A stretch of DNA of 64,000 bases from Gymnogyps californianus. Lineage: Eukaryota > Chordata > Aves > Accipitriformes > Cathartidae. The DNA is taken from the NCBI RefSeq assembly GCF_018139145.2, contig NW_026114257.1, positions 1-64,000 of the forward strand. The letters are read 5' to 3'. The translations under genes and the position numbers were made by a program. Shown here one piece after another: positions 1 through 11,532 of this stretch (within the stretch, counting starts at the first letter, position 1; each line of letters starts with the position of its first letter). A model generated the notes under the pieces. That model did not search any database, was not told the DNA's origin, and was given only the letters and a program-made list of their open reading frames with translations.

Positions 1-2064
1 ATAAATGGCAATTTTTTCCAGTTTGCACTAATTAAAGCTAATCACAGCTGACAAGTAACTGTTCCTCTGTGGGGCTAATCAAATCTGTTTTGAAAGCTCT
101 AATTCCAGATTAAATGAAAGTACAAACAGTTCTGAAAGGCATCAGAGAGAACACGGTCACCACTGGAATATTAAAATACAACATCGGCCATCTGACACAT
201 ATCAATTGATTTCTTATCTGGCCTGTTCTTGTGATGAAAAGCCCTGTTCATCCCAATTCAATACCGTTTTTCTTCTCTGCCTGCACTCAGTAATTTGCTC
301 CTTTCTCCACAGCCAGCAACCAACTGTGGAGGTGGAACAATGAACTCTTTCATGGCAAGAAAGAGAAGAAAATAAAACCCCTTTCACTGGAAATCTTTTT
401 GCTCTTGGTGTCTCTCTTTTCCTGAGACAATGGCTGTCTACACATTTTCAAAAAGAGAAGACTAAAGAAGTGATTATTAAAGTTATAATGGTCAAAGAGG
501 ACACCCTTTTCATAGCAAATCTCTTATCTATATAATTTTGACATTCAAAGAGCTAGATCCTTATCAATTATAACTGATATCAAGTACTTGAGAATGTCTG
601 CAGGCACTCACAGTTTGACATGATCTCCTTGTACACTATTAGGCCTCAGTGCTGCAAGGGACTGTATAGGAACAGGTCCTTATGCCCACGATCAGCAGCA
701 CTGATGTTGGCTGGGTTTCATTCAGACACAAGACTCTGTTGTGCTTGATTATGAGTTTGGGTAAATGAAGTTAGTGTTATCCATGGCATATCATTCAAGA
801 GGCTGTTCCCTCTGGGTATGCAGTAACCTTTGGGCTTTGATTTATGGTTCTGAGGCACTCGTTACTTTCCATGCATATATGGAGAAAACTAAGGTAGCCC
901 TGTTGCATGACATATTTTGCTTGGTGGATTAACACAACGATCAGATTCACTACCACGGCACTGTGCAGGCATCGGGCTACCTCACATTTGCTGTGCAGGC
1001 ACCTCAGCACCTTGCATTTTCTTGGCTTGTCAGACCCACTCTAGCAATGTCATCATAATCATAAAACATCCCTAACCAATATAAGTATAATGTTGGTAAA
1101 ACTATAAAGCAGAGACCAAAGCCAAACACTGAGGTTCCCCAAAGCTGCTGGATCTCTCACTTCAGAATGTTACCCAAAAATCAGTGGAGCTCTTGATGGG
1201 TAAAGGCGTTTTTCCCACATGGAACAACTTGTGACGCTGGGGCTTTCTTCTCTCTTTCAGTCATCTGCGCCAAGAGGTCAAATAATGATTTCCATAAGGA
1301 TTCCTGGATTTTTTAATAGGATACCAACAGAAGTTTATGGTTTTAATTATAAACTGTAGAGCTGAAATCTGTATTTTTTATTTTTAAAATATGTTCCTCT
1401 GAGTCTTTTAAAATGCCTGCCTTTCTTTAATAACAGTGTCTTAGGCTGTCTCCAGGGCTTTGTTTAAATATTAATATCTTTTCTCCTCCAACAATTTTTT
1501 TTTTTCATTAGAAAAATACTTTGTCATTTACTACATGGTCTGGTTATTCTGAGAAGTACAGCAGCTCCTGAAAAGTGTGAGTATTTAGCTTCCTTATAGG
1601 AGATGCTCAAGACAGCATTCCTCGGGAGCACTGAGAGGGAACTGGGAAAAGGCTTAATCCAATTCCCATCAAAACTAAACAAACCAGATGAATAGCTGTC
1701 ATGAGAACAAAGGCCTTATTAGCTCACAGAAAGAACTGAAACTAATCCAGTATTATGAGCCTGGAAACTTGAATCTTCTTGGAGCATCTTCACGTCTATA
1801 TTCTCCCTCCCAAAGTGGAAGAGAGGAAAGGAGACAACATTATATGTCATATGGGAAATAAGGTCTATAATCCAGTCTGCTTTAAATATATTTGGGTTTA
1901 CTATTTATGACTTCAGGAAACTTAAACCACTTGGCCTTCTACTGCTATCAGTTACGCTATTTAGCTCAATTAGATGAGAACAGTGCCCTGATTCCTTATC
2001 CCTGTTTAGGACACATACAAAAGATAGTTAGGAGAGCTGAACAAGATGACTTCCATTAAGTTTT
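1..2064. other. Unassigned AT-rich DNA
   Basis: I see no convincing coding region, LTR or CR1 here. Reading frames are short and interrupted on both strands. It may be ordinary intergenic sequence downstream of ZFAND5. Confidence 0.5.
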
Positions 2065-3151
2065 TGTATTGGGTTTGCATGGCAAGATTTTGGTAGCGGG
2101 GGAGCTACAGGGCTGGCTTCTGTGAGAATCTGCTAGAAGCTTCCCCCGTGTCCGATGACAGAGCCAATGCCAGCCGGCTCCAAGACGGACCCGCTGCTGG
2201 CCAAAGCTGAGCCAAGTAGCAATGGTGGTAGCACCTCTGTGATAACATATTTAAGAAGGGGAAAAAAAACTGCTATGCAACTGCAGTCAGAAGAGAGGAG
2301 TGAGAATATATGAGAGAAACAACTCTGCAGACACCAAGGTCAGTGAAGAAGGAGGGGGAGGAGGTGCTCCAGGCACCGGAGCAGAGATTCCCCTGCAGCC
2401 CCTGGTGAAGACCATGGTGAGGCAGGTTGTCCCTCTGCAGCCCATGGAGGTTAACGGTGGAGCAGATATCCACCTGCAGCCCATGGAGGACCCCATGCCA
2501 GAGCAAGTGGATGTGCCCGAAGGAGGCTGGGACCCTGTGGAGACCCTGCACTGGATCAGGCTCCTGGCAGGACCTGTGACCCGTGGAGAGAGGAGCCCAC
2601 GCTGGAGCAGGTTTTCTGGCAGGACTTGTGACCCCGTGGGGGACCCATGCTGGAGCAGTCTGTTCCTGAAGGATTGCACCCCGTGGAAAGGATCCACGCT
2701 GGAGCAGTTCATGAAGGACTGTCTCCCGTGGGAGGGACCCCACACTGGAGCAGGGGAAGAGCGTGAGGAGGAAGGAGCGGCAGAGACAATGTGTGATGAA
2801 CTGACTGCAACCCCCATTCCTGTCCCCCTGCGCCACTTGGGGGGAGGAGGTAGAGAAAATTGGGAGTGAAGTTGAGCCCGGGAAGAAGGGAGGGGTGGGG
2901 GGAAGGTGTTTATAAGATTTGGTTTTATTTCTCATTATCCTACTCTGATTTTTATTGGTAATAAATTAAATTAATTTCCCCAAGTCGAGTCTGTTTTGCC
3001 CATTATGATAATTGGTGAGTGATCTCTCCCTGTCCTTATCTTGACCCACGAGCCTTTCATAGTATTTTTTCTCCTCCTGTCCAGCTGAGAAGGAGGAGCG
3101 ATAGAGCCACTTGGTGGACACTTGGCGTCCAGCCAGAGTCAACCCACCACA
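2065..3151 (+). mobile_element. LTR family 2, full-length solo LTR
   Basis: Begins TGTATTGGGTTTGCATGG and ends CAACCCACCACA. It has a TATA-like CATATTTAAGAA near 2246 and an AATAAA signal near 2960, the layout of a retroviral LTR. Other copies in the window are at 7236-9392, 24977-25830, 43765-44210 and 50214-51371. Its middle holds short repeats around CTGGAGCAG that produce long spurious open frames on both strands. I found no clear target-site duplication. Confidence 0.75.
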
Positions 3152-3617
3152 TCAGGAAATTACATCCCCTCATTTTTCCCTTCCTCCACAACAAAAGAAA
3201 AGTCTGATGCTAGCAAAAAGTTAATACTGCGAAGTCAAACATGGAAAGGTTCATAAACATCAGCATTAGTGTAGCCTAGGCAAAATTTTGAGTAGAAGAA
3301 AATGTATGCAACAATATAATTAAAGCCTGTAGCAGAATGCATAACCTCAAGGGGCCTGGAACAAGGCTGCCCCAGCAACCCTGAGTTTTAAGTACTAGAT
3401 TTCACAACCTTAATGTTTCTTTCTCAGAGGGTTTTGGAGTGTGATATATATACACACTATCAGCTTTGCTAGTGGGATGTATGGAAAGCAGCATTTCTTT
3501 AAAAATCTGACTTCAAAGACAAACTTGAAAACTTGGATTTTTATAATCATAGAATCATAGCATGGTTTGGGTTGGAAGGTACCTTTAAAGATCATCTAGT
3601 CCAAACCCCTGCCATGG

Positions 3618-4217
3618 TGTCCTGGTTTCAGCTGGGATAGAGTTAATTTTCTCCTTAGTAGCTGGTACAGTGCTGTGTTTTGGATTTAGTGTGAGAAAAA
3701 AGTTGATAACATGCTGATGTTTTAGCTGTTGCTAAGTAGCGCTTAAGTCAAGGATTTTTCAGTTTCCCATGCTCTGCCAGCAAGCAGGTGTACAAGAAGC
3801 TGGGAGGGAGCATAGCCGGGACAGCTGACCCAAACTAGCCAAAGGGATATTCCATACCATATGACATCATGCCCAGTATATAAACAGGGGGAGTTGGCCG
3901 GGAGGGGGGATCGCTGCTCGGGCATTGGTCAGCGGGTGGTGAGCAATTGCATTGTGCATCACTGGGGTTTTTTTTCTTTTTTTTCCCCTCTTCTTTTTTT
4001 GTTATATTCCTTTTCATTGCTATTATTATTATTATTATATTTCATTATTATTATTATTATTAGTATTATATTTTACTTCAGTTATTAAACTGTTCTTATC
4101 TCAACCCACGAGTTTTACCTTCTTTCCTGATTCTCCTCCCCATCCCACTGGGAGTGGGGGGGGAGTGAGGGAGCAGCTGCGTGGTGCTTAGTTGCTGGCT
4201 GGGGTTAAACCACGACA
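3618..4217 (+). mobile_element. LTR family 1 solo LTR inside CR1 copy a
   Basis: Starts TGTCCTGGTTTCAGCTGGG and ends GGTTAAACCACGACA. It is flanked by an exact 5-bp duplication CATGG (3613-3617 and 4218-4222), and CR1 sequence continues on both sides. A TATA-like AGTATATAAAC lies at about 3877. This is a clean solo LTR younger than the CR1. Confidence 0.93.
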
Positions 4218-4252
4218 CATGGGCAGAGACATCTTTCACTAGATCACATTGC

Positions 4253-5248
4253 TCAAAGCCCAGTCCAACCTGCCCTTGAATACTTCCAAAGATGGGCATC
4301 CACAACTTCTCTGGGCAGCCTGTTCCAGTGTCTCACCACCCTCATTGTAAAAAATTTCTTCCTTATGTCCAATCTAAATCTACCCTCTTTCAGTTTAAAG
4401 CCATTGCCCCTTGTCATGTCATTACAGGCCCTGGTAAAAAGTCTGTCCCCATCTTTCTTACAAGCCCCCTTTAAGTATTGAAAGGTCACAGTAAGATCTT
4501 CCCGGAGCCTTCTCTTCTCCAGGCTGAACAACCCCAACTCTCTCAGCCTGTCCTCATAGGACAGGTGTTCCATCCCCCTGATCATTTTTGTGGCCCTCCT
4601 TTGGACCCGCTCGAGCAGGTCCATGTCTTTCTTGTGCTGGGGGCCCCAGAGCTGGACGCAGTACTCCAGGTGGGGTCTCACCAGAGCAGAGTAGAGGGGG
4701 AGAATCACCTCCCTCGACCTGCTGGCCACCCTTCTTTTGATGCAGCCCAGGATACGGTTGGCTTTCTGGGCTGCAAGCGCACATTGCTGGCTCATATTCA
4801 GTTTTTCATCCACCAATACCCCCAAGTCCTTCTCCGCAGGGCTGCTCTCAATCCACTCATCACCCAGCCTGTATCCATGCTTGGGATTACCCTGACCCAG
4901 GTGCAGGACCTTACACTTGGCCTTGTTGAACTTCAGGAGGTTCGCATGGGCCCACCTCCCTAGCCTGTCAAGGTCCCTCTGGATGGCATCCCTTCCCTCT
5001 AGAGTATCAACCACACCACTCAGCTTGGTGTCATCTGCAAACTTGCTGAGGGTGCACTCAATCCCACTGTCTATGTAATTAATGAAGATATTAAATAGTA
5101 TTGGTCCCAGTATGGACCCTTGAGGGACACCAGTCATTACTGGTTTCCACTTGGACATTGAGCTGTTGACTATAACTCTTTGGATGCAGCCATCCAGCCA
5201 TTTTCTTATCCATCTAATGATCCATCCATCAAACCCATATCTCTCCAA
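4253..5248 (-). pseudogene. CR1 ORF2 reverse transcriptase, C-terminal part
   Basis: An open frame of 331 residues covers the reverse transcriptase palm and the C-terminal domain of a CR1 ORF2. Visible motifs are [12 protein letters not shown] (palm region before the catalytic box) and FADDTKL, the CR1 version of the catalytic YxDD box. The conserved C-terminal blocks [11 protein letters not shown] and [11 protein letters not shown] follow. The endonuclease and N-terminal RT are absent through 5' truncation, so the copy cannot move by itself. The frame is unusually clean for a fossil, suggesting a fairly young insertion. The C-terminus shifts frame near 4280, close to the LTR insertion. Confidence 0.85.
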
Positions 5249-5340
5249 TTTAGCGGCCAGAATGTTGTTGGGGACATTATTAAGGCCTTACAGAAGACCA
5301 GGTAGGTGACATCCATAGCTCTTCCCTTGTCCACTCTAAA

Positions 5341-5809
5341 TCATTTTTGCAATAAAAAAAGAAAGTAGCAACTTAAATTTACTTGCAAAGCTTTGAGTTC
5401 CATGAAGTTTGCCTGTTCCTAAAGTCAAGCAAAATACTATGCTTACAGTAACCACAAAAAGGTATGCTGATTAGTGCTTTTTTTTGAATTTCATAAAAAC
5501 AACCACAGAACCTTCATCCTAGAAAACATACATCTTCACTCTGAATTCTTACACTGAAAACCTAGTCTGGTTGCTGATCCTTGGGAGCTGGTGTTTCCAG
5601 TAATAAAACTTCTGCTGTAAGCTCTTATTTTATTTAGCAAAATTCTACTGAGCTAATGAATGAAACAGCTGTTGCTAAACCACACCAGAAGCTCCTTACA
5701 AATGTAGCAGTATCTTCTCCCCTTTCAGCAGAGGTGAGCATACACAAGGCTCAACAACTCAGCAAAGGGAGTCTGCTAAACTAAAGATGGGTGATTCTTT
5801 GTGACAAAT
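5341..5809. other. Unassigned spacer
   Basis: No coding or repeat structure recognised between CR1 copy a and the family 3 LTR. Confidence 0.5.
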
Positions 5810-6406
5810 TGTGCTGGTTTTGGCTGGGATAGAGTTAATTTTCTTCATAGTAGCTTGTATGGGGCTATGTTTTGGATTTGTGCTGAAAACAGTGTTGATA
5901 ATACAGGGATGTTTTAGTTATTGCTGAGCAGTGCTTACACAGAGTCAAGGCCTTTTCTGCTTCTCTCACCACCCCACCAGTGAGTAGGCTGGGGGTGCAC
6001 AAGAAGTTGGGAGGGGACACAGCCAGGACAGCTGACCCCAACTGACCAGAGGGGTATTCCATACCATATGACGTCATGCTCAGCATATAAAGCTGGGGGA
6101 AGAAGAAGGAAGGGGGGAAGTTTGGAGTGATGGTGTTTGTCTTCCCAAGTAACCGTTACACGTGATGGACCCCTGCTTTCCTGGGGATGGCTGAACACCT
6201 GCCTGCTGATGGGAAGTAGTGAATGAATTCCTTGTTTTGCTTTGCTTGCGTGCGCAGCTTTTGCTTTACCTATTAAACTGTCTCTATCTCAACCCACAAG
6301 TTTTCTCACTTTTACTCTTCTGATTCTCTCCCCCATCCCACTGGGTGGGGGGAGTGAGGGAGTGGCTGTGTGGTGCTTAGTTGCTGGCTGGGGTTAAACC
6401 ACTACA
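5810..6406 (+). mobile_element. LTR family 3 solo LTR
   Basis: Starts TGTGCTGGTTTTGGCTGGG and ends GGTTAAACCACTACA. An exact 5-bp duplication CAAAT flanks it (5805-5809 and 6407-6411). A TATA box (AGCATATAAAG) is near 6080. Its termini resemble family 1 but the interior differs, so the two families probably share an ancestor. Other copies are at 15339-15928 and 63206-63750. Confidence 0.93.
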
Positions 6407-6957
6407 CAAATACATCGAATAAAGATTCACAGTCACATCTACAGTTGCTTGGTTCCTACTACCTCCAAATTTAGAGAGTTCACATAATAATCCTTGTTTC
6501 CATCTGTGAGATTTTCCAGCCTGGTTATAGGTGAAACTCTTTCTACTACACAAAGATCCTACTAGTACATAATGACGTAATATTTACCGTTAAGTTATTC
6601 TTAATGAACAGAGAAAAAAAGAACCAGCTGATGGCCTCGAGACTCACAAACAGGAGACTGCAAAAATTGGTGGATCTTAAAAAAAAGATCATCCTTAAAA
6701 TATTTTGAAAGCTTCTAAAACAAGTGCAAGACCAAAGGTGAAAAGGTCAGCATGCCTGAGTGTTACTACAGTATTTTGGCATTTGTCACAAGTTTGGAAA
6801 AGCATGTTGCAAAAGCTGCTTGACTTCACGCATACAATCTGACTTCTTCAAGAAAACCTTTTAATCTCATGGTCTTGATTTCTTACAGCATAACATAGCT
6901 TAAAAAAAACCACCAAAGCAGACTTTCAACAGATCAAATTGCAACTCTCTCTAATAA
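6407..6957. other. Unassigned spacer
   Basis: No gene or repeat recognised; AT-rich sequence with short interrupted frames. Confidence 0.5.
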
Positions 6958-7050
6958 ATCACAGAATCACAAAATCATTGAGGTTGGAAGGGACCTCTGG
7001 ATGTCATCTTGTCTGACCTCCTTGTGGGAGGAGGGGTGGTGTCCAACTTG
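6958..7050 (-). mobile_element. CR1 3'-end fragment
   Basis: Contains the CR1 3' UTR signature on the plus strand, ATCACAGAATCACAAAATCA followed by GGTTGGAAGGGACCTCTGG. Only about 90 bp are kept. Confidence 0.8.
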
Positions 7051-7410
7051 TTGGGCAAAATCACTGAAAATCACTGTTCTTTGAGATTTAGCTTGGAAAG
7101 GGGAAAAGCCAGAGAAGTTAATGTTTTTCAGTTGAAACTGTTCTGAATCTGTCCTCTACCCTGTCATAGTAAGAGAGGTGGAAATTACTGTCCAGGGCTA
7201 CTAGTAGATTAAATTTTATTTTTACAATTAGACTTTGTGGTGGGTTAACCTTGGCGGGCTGGCTGCCAGGTGCCCACCAAGCTGCTTTCTCACTCCTCCT
7301 CCTCAGCAGGACAGGGGGAGAAAATAAGATGAAAAAGCTCGTGGGTCGAGATAAGGACAGGGAGATCACTCAGCAATTACTGTCATGAGCAAAACAGACT
7401 CAACTTGGGG

Positions 7411-8436
7411 AAGATCCACAACAACATCCTTGTCTCTAAATTGGAGAGACATGGATTTGATGGGTGGATCACTCGGTGGATAAGGAATTGTCAGGATGGT
7501 CGCACTCAAAGGGTTGCCATCAACAGCTCAGTGTCCAGGTGGAGACCAGTGATGAGTGGGGTCCCTCAGGAGTCCATGTTGGGTTCAGTATTATTTAACA
7601 ACTTTGTCGAGGACATGGACAGTGGGATTGAGTGCACCCTCAGCAAGTTTGCAGATGACACCAAGCTGAGTGGTGTGGTTGATACTCTAGAGGGAAGGGA
7701 TGCCATCCAGAGGGACCTTGACAGGCTAGGGAGGTGGGCCCGTGCGAACCTCCTGAAGTTCAACAAGGCCAAGTGCAAGGTCCTGCACCTGGGTCAGGGT
7801 AATCCCAAGCATGGATACAGGCTGGGTGATGAGTGGATTGAGAGCAGCCCTGCGGAGAAGGACTTGGGGGTATTGGTGGATGAAAAACTGAATATGAGCC
7901 AGCAATGTGCGCTTGCAGCCCAGAAAGCCAACCGTATCCTGGGCTGCATCAAAAGAAGGGTGGCCAGCAGGTCGAGGGAGGTGATTCTCCCCTACTACTC
8001 CGCTCTCATGAGACCCCACCTGGAGTACTGCGTCCAGCTCTGGGGCCCCCAGCACAAGAAAGACATGGACCTGCTTGAGCGGGTCCAAAGGAGGGCCACA
8101 AAGATGATGGAGCACCTCCCCTATGAGGACAGGCTGAGAGAGTTGGGGTTGTTTAGCCTGGAGAAGAGAAGCCTCTGGGGAGACCTTATAGCGGCCTTCC
8201 AGTACTTAAAGGGGGCCTACAGGAAAGATGGGGAGGGACTCTTTATCAGGGAGTGTAGTGATAGGACAAGGGGTAACGGTTTTAAACTGGGTAGATTTAG
8301 ATTAGATGTGAGGAAGAAATTCTTTACTGTGAGGGTGGTGAGACACTGGATCAGGTTGCCCAGAGAAGCTGTGGATGCCCCCTCCCTGGAAGTGTTCAAG
8401 GCCAGGTTGGATGGGGCTTTGAGCAACCTGATCTAG
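7411..8436 (+). pseudogene. CR1 ORF2 reverse transcriptase, C-terminal part
   Basis: An open frame of about 340 residues matches the CR1 copy a protein along nearly its whole length. It has [12 protein letters not shown] in place of the usual VPQGS motif, the catalytic FADDTKLSG, the [15 protein letters not shown] block and a complete C-terminus ending in a stop at 8434-8436. The G-to-E change in VPQG[S] weakens a normally invariant residue. There is no endonuclease because of 5' truncation, so it is a dead but recently inserted copy. Identity to copy a is very high between about codons 60 and 220. Confidence 0.85.
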
Positions 8437-8522
8437 TGGAAGGTATCCCTGCCCATGGCAGGGGGGTTGGAACTAGATGATCTTTAAGGTCCCTTTCAGC
8501 CCAAACCATTCTATGATTCTAT
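7411..8522 (+). mobile_element. CR1 LINE copy b, 5'-truncated, inserted in LTR family 2
   Basis: A 1.1-kb CR1 3' part ends in CCATTCTATGATTCTATGAT. On both sides lies the same minus-strand family 2 LTR, so this insertion is younger than that LTR. Confidence 0.9.
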
Positions 8523-9392
8523 GATAAGATTAATTAAATTTATTGCCAATTAAAAATAGAGAAGGATAGTGAGAAACAAAAACAAAACTAAAATCGCCTT
8601 TCCCCCCCCACCCCCTTCTTCCCAGGCTCAACTTCACTCCCAACTCTTCTACCTCCTCCCCCCACTCCAAGCGGCACCGGGGGGATGGGGAATGGGGGTT
8701 GTGGTCAGTTCATAATGCTTCATCTCTGCCGCTCCTTCCTCCTCACGCTCTTCCCCTGCTCCAGTATGGGGTTCCTCCCATGGGATACAGTCCTTCATGA
8801 ACTTCTCCATTGTGGGTCCTTCTCATGGGCTGCAGCCCTTCAGGAGCAGACTGCTCCTGCATGGGTCCCCCACAGGGACATAGGTCCTGCCAGAAAACCT
8901 GCTCCAGCGTGAGCTCCTCTCCACAGGCTGCAGCTTCCTTCAGGGCATATCCACCTGCTCTGGTGTGGAGTCCTCCATGGGCTGCAGGTGGATATCTGCT
9001 CCACCATGGACCTCCATGGGCTTCCGGGGGACAACCTGTGTCACCATGGTCTTCTCCACAGGCTGCAGGGGAATCTCTGCTCCGGTGCCTGGAGCACCTC
9101 CTCCCCCTCCTTCTTCACTGACCTTGGTGTCTGCATAGTTGCTTCTCTCACATTTTTCTCACTCTTCTCCCTCACAGCTGCTGTGCCATGATTTTTACCC
9201 TTTCTTAAATATGTTATCACAGAGGTGCTACCAACGTCGCTGATTGGCTCAGCTTTGGCCAGCGGCAGGTTCGCTTTGGATCCGGCTGAAACTGGATCTG
9301 TCCGACATGGGGGCAGCCCCTGGTCTCTTCTCATAGAGGCCACCCCTGCAGCCCCAACTGCTACTGAAACCTTGCTACGTAAACCCAATAGA

Positions 9393-9838
9393 GACTGATA
9401 CTCAGTTTTGGTTTTGGTCACAAAATCTCTGCAAAGGGAAAATAATACACATCTCAACTTCTTCTTCCAGTTTTTCCCCTCAAACTGATCATGTTATCCA
9501 AATCTAAATGTTTTGAGAGCTCTGCTCTCAAGAGTTCTGTTCTATATCATAAATCATGAAGCTCCGTTTGAATATTTTATTGTAATAGTTGAAACCATTG
9601 TGTACTACCAAGTTTGAAGCTAGCCCAAACATTTAAGATGATACGGGGGTTGTTCCAAACCCTTGTTACAGAGGGGTTGCTATTCCATAGCATGTAAGAC
9701 AGCAGCAGCCTTTTGCAGTAAGCAGAGTGCCAGTAGCATAGGTTCAACTGATATGCAAGATAAGAAGTGAATGGTGCCCTGCCCCCCTCCCAGCAGCCTC
9801 ATGTGCCATTTTCCCTGGAAGTCCCTCCCCTCTTCCAG
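9393..9838. other. Spacer leading into virus block 1
   Basis: No coding region. The first 300 bases are unassigned. From about 9720 the sequence changes to the GC-richer composition of the repeat region that follows, so the left end of the viral insertion may lie near 9700, but I cannot place it exactly. Confidence 0.35.
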
Positions 9839-10450
9839 TCATGTGGTCTGTTCTGATTGGCTGGCAGGACTGGGCACCCCCTACCAGTTTACCCAGAAGT
9901 ACATCAGACCCAGAAAACCCTTCCCCTACATACACAGGGCGCCACCATTTTATGGAAGAGAGCTGCCATTTTGTTAAACGTCATAACCCACATGTTTTCA
10001 TACTGCTCTGTGATTGGCTGACGGCCATTTCTTGACACTGTCATACCCACATGTTCTCAGGGAGCCCTGTGATTGACTGGCAGGACCAGCCACCCCTTCC
10101 TGTTTACCCCAGAATGATGTCAGAGCAGAAAAACCCCTCCCACTAATTACGCAGGGCCCGCCAAGTTGTTTCAGCCAACATTTTGTGGCTGGTAGCCACC
10201 ATTTTCGACAACGTCATGCTCCGTGTGTTTTCATACTGCCCTGTAACTGGCTGGCAGGACTAGCCTCCCCAACCAGTGTACCTGGAAGCATGTCAGAAAA
10301 GGAAGCCCCCTGTCATTACATACAGGGACACTCTCACTTTTGACAGTGTTATTTCCCATGTGTTTTCATACTGCATTGTGATTGGCTGACAGCTGTTTCT
10401 TGATACCATCATACCCATGTGTCCTCAGGCTGCCCTGTGATTGGCTGCCC
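9839..10450 (+). repeat. Degenerate tandem repeats with inverted CCAAT boxes, probable virus terminal region
   Basis: Units of about 175-215 bp recur, starting near 9839, 10052 and 10226, with a shorter related stretch from about 10360. Each has a CATGT...CTGTGATTGGCTG core, and several continue with GGCAGGAC and a GTTTACC...CAGA segment. ATTGGCTG (inverted CCAAT box) or a one-base variant occurs at about 9857, 10013, 10072, 10247, 10380 and 10440. The block lies directly upstream of the early genes of virus block 1. That is where Polinton/adintovirus elements carry terminal inverted repeats and promoter sequence; the terminal-repeat reading is inference, because no matching inverted copy was seen at the other end. 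Confidence 0.6.
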
Positions 10451-10476
10451 ACTTCCTTTGGATCAGGAAGTGCTCA

Positions 10477-10490
10477 GATATAAAAATATA
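10477..10490 (+). promoter_or_regulatory. Candidate TATA box of the viral early region
   Basis: GATATAAAAATATA follows the CCAAT-rich repeats and precedes the first plausible coding exon (ATG at 10993) by about 500 bp. The downstream 10490-10630 stretch is a TATATA-rich run, which makes the exact site uncertain. Confidence 0.4.
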
Positions 10491-10992
10491 CATATTTATA
10501 TACAATATATTCGTACATAGAACTATATATATAAAGGGGTGTACAAATATGTATAAATATATATTTTATTTATTTACAGATAGATACACTATTTTATATA
10601 TATACTTCTATATATATTTATATTAAAAAACATAGGTGTAAAATGGATAAAACATTCTTTAATAAAAGCTAATGGAATGAATAATTAAAGATGAAATGGG
10701 AATAGAAAGTAATTAAGCAAAAGTAAAAGGCAGGGTTGGGGTCCTCCACTTTACCAGGCTGCAGAAAAAGCCCTAACATTTCGGGGAGGGGGGAACTTCA
10801 AGAAGGTGAAGGGGCGCCAAAGGAGGGGGAAGGGCACAGACAAGTTGGAACATGCCCGAGGGCTACAGACCCCTCCCAGGAGGCCCACCAAGGGCCCCCC
10901 TGCTCAAATGCTGTCACAGGCAAAGAAGAGACCAATCCTGTGAGCTAGACTGAGAGGCCCCTGCATCCAGGCCCAGCCCAACATGCACAGCC

Positions 10993-11532
10993 ATGCAGGA
11001 TTACTGGGGCAGACTTTGGGCTTTGCATGGTGCTGCAAGATACAGGCAGCACTGTCTGCAAAAATGGAAAACCAGAACCAGATGTCGACTGGAAGAACAT
11101 GTGTGTGTGGAAAATAAGAAAAAGACCATAAGGGGTTCCAAAAAAAGACCATGCAAACCAGAAAAAACGGCCAATGGGCCTGTGAATCTCAAACTGGATT
11201 TCGAGGTAAGTGCGTGCCACACAGAGAGGGCGGGTGGTGATGGGGAGCTCCCTTTGCCCATGGTTGTGGTGGATCTTACAGCTGCCCATAAGACCATTAT
11301 GGGGTGCAGGCTGGTGCTATATGTGTTTCCTGATCCTTAGGGCAATGCTGAAAAGAAGAGGCAGGAGACCGAGCACACAATCAAGACAGTCCTGTTGTTA
11401 GACAATGATTACTGCAAAAGCAGCAAGATCCAGGCTTTGGGACACAGACCACAGCCCTATGCTCTTAGAGATCACAGCTACCGCAGAAAGAGCAAGCAGA
11501 TCAGTACGAGCAATGGGGTGTTGCAGAGCTGA
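10993..11532 (+). CDS. Putative two-exon viral early gene, function unknown
   Basis: Exon 1 runs from ATG 10993 to 11205 and ends at a consensus donor (GAG|GTAAGT). A pyrimidine-containing acceptor (CCTTAG|GG) ends at 11340. Exon 2, 11341-11532, is open in exactly the phase exon 1 leaves and stops at TGA 11530-11532, giving a product of about 134 residues. Exon 1 is basic (KKKT, SKKRPCKPEK); exon 2 is rich in Lys, Arg and Ser. I do not recognise the protein. Its position, between the CCAAT/TATA region and the polymerase, suggests an early regulatory or nucleic-acid-binding role, which is inference only. Both exons are intact, unlike most of the element. Confidence 0.45.

Larger units (their letters stand above)
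3545..5340 (-). mobile_element. CR1 LINE copy a, 5'-truncated, split by a solo LTR
   Basis: The 3' end at 3545 has the CR1 terminal repeat (AATCATAGAATCATAG on the plus strand). Sequence then runs through the ORF2 reverse transcriptase C-terminal half to about 5340. A family 1 LTR (3618-4217) interrupts it, and CR1 sequence resumes directly on the other side. The 5' end is truncated, as usual for CR1. Confidence 0.88.
7236..9392 (-). mobile_element. LTR family 2 solo LTR, split by CR1 copy b
   Basis: In reverse orientation it begins TGTGGTGGGTTAACC at 7236 and ends at the complement of the family start, AAACCCAATA, near 9390. Flanks GACTT (7231-7235) and GACTG (9393-9397) are a near-perfect target duplication. 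The LTR stops at about 7410 and resumes at about 8523, with a CR1 inserted between. Short Gly/Pro-rich open frames inside it are not genes. Confidence 0.87.

Noticed and set aside
2273..2935. Long open frames on both strands (189-220 residues) in 2273-2935, and similar ones at 50410-51304
   Set aside because: They fall inside LTR family 2, overlap one another on opposite strands, have no domain, and result from GC-rich internal repeats.
3952..4191. Hydrophobic Phe/Leu/Tyr-rich small frames near 4000, 17750, 20600, 24700 and 59400
   Set aside because: They recur at the same place in every LTR family 1 copy and come from T-rich runs and ATT microsatellite.
4478..4963. Plus-strand frame of 161 residues (and the 7726-8115 minus-strand frame)
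   Set aside because: Both are the same antisense shadow of the CR1 reverse transcriptase.
10441..10626. Small Ile/Tyr-rich frame after the TATA box
   Set aside because: Translation of TATATA simple sequence; no coding character.
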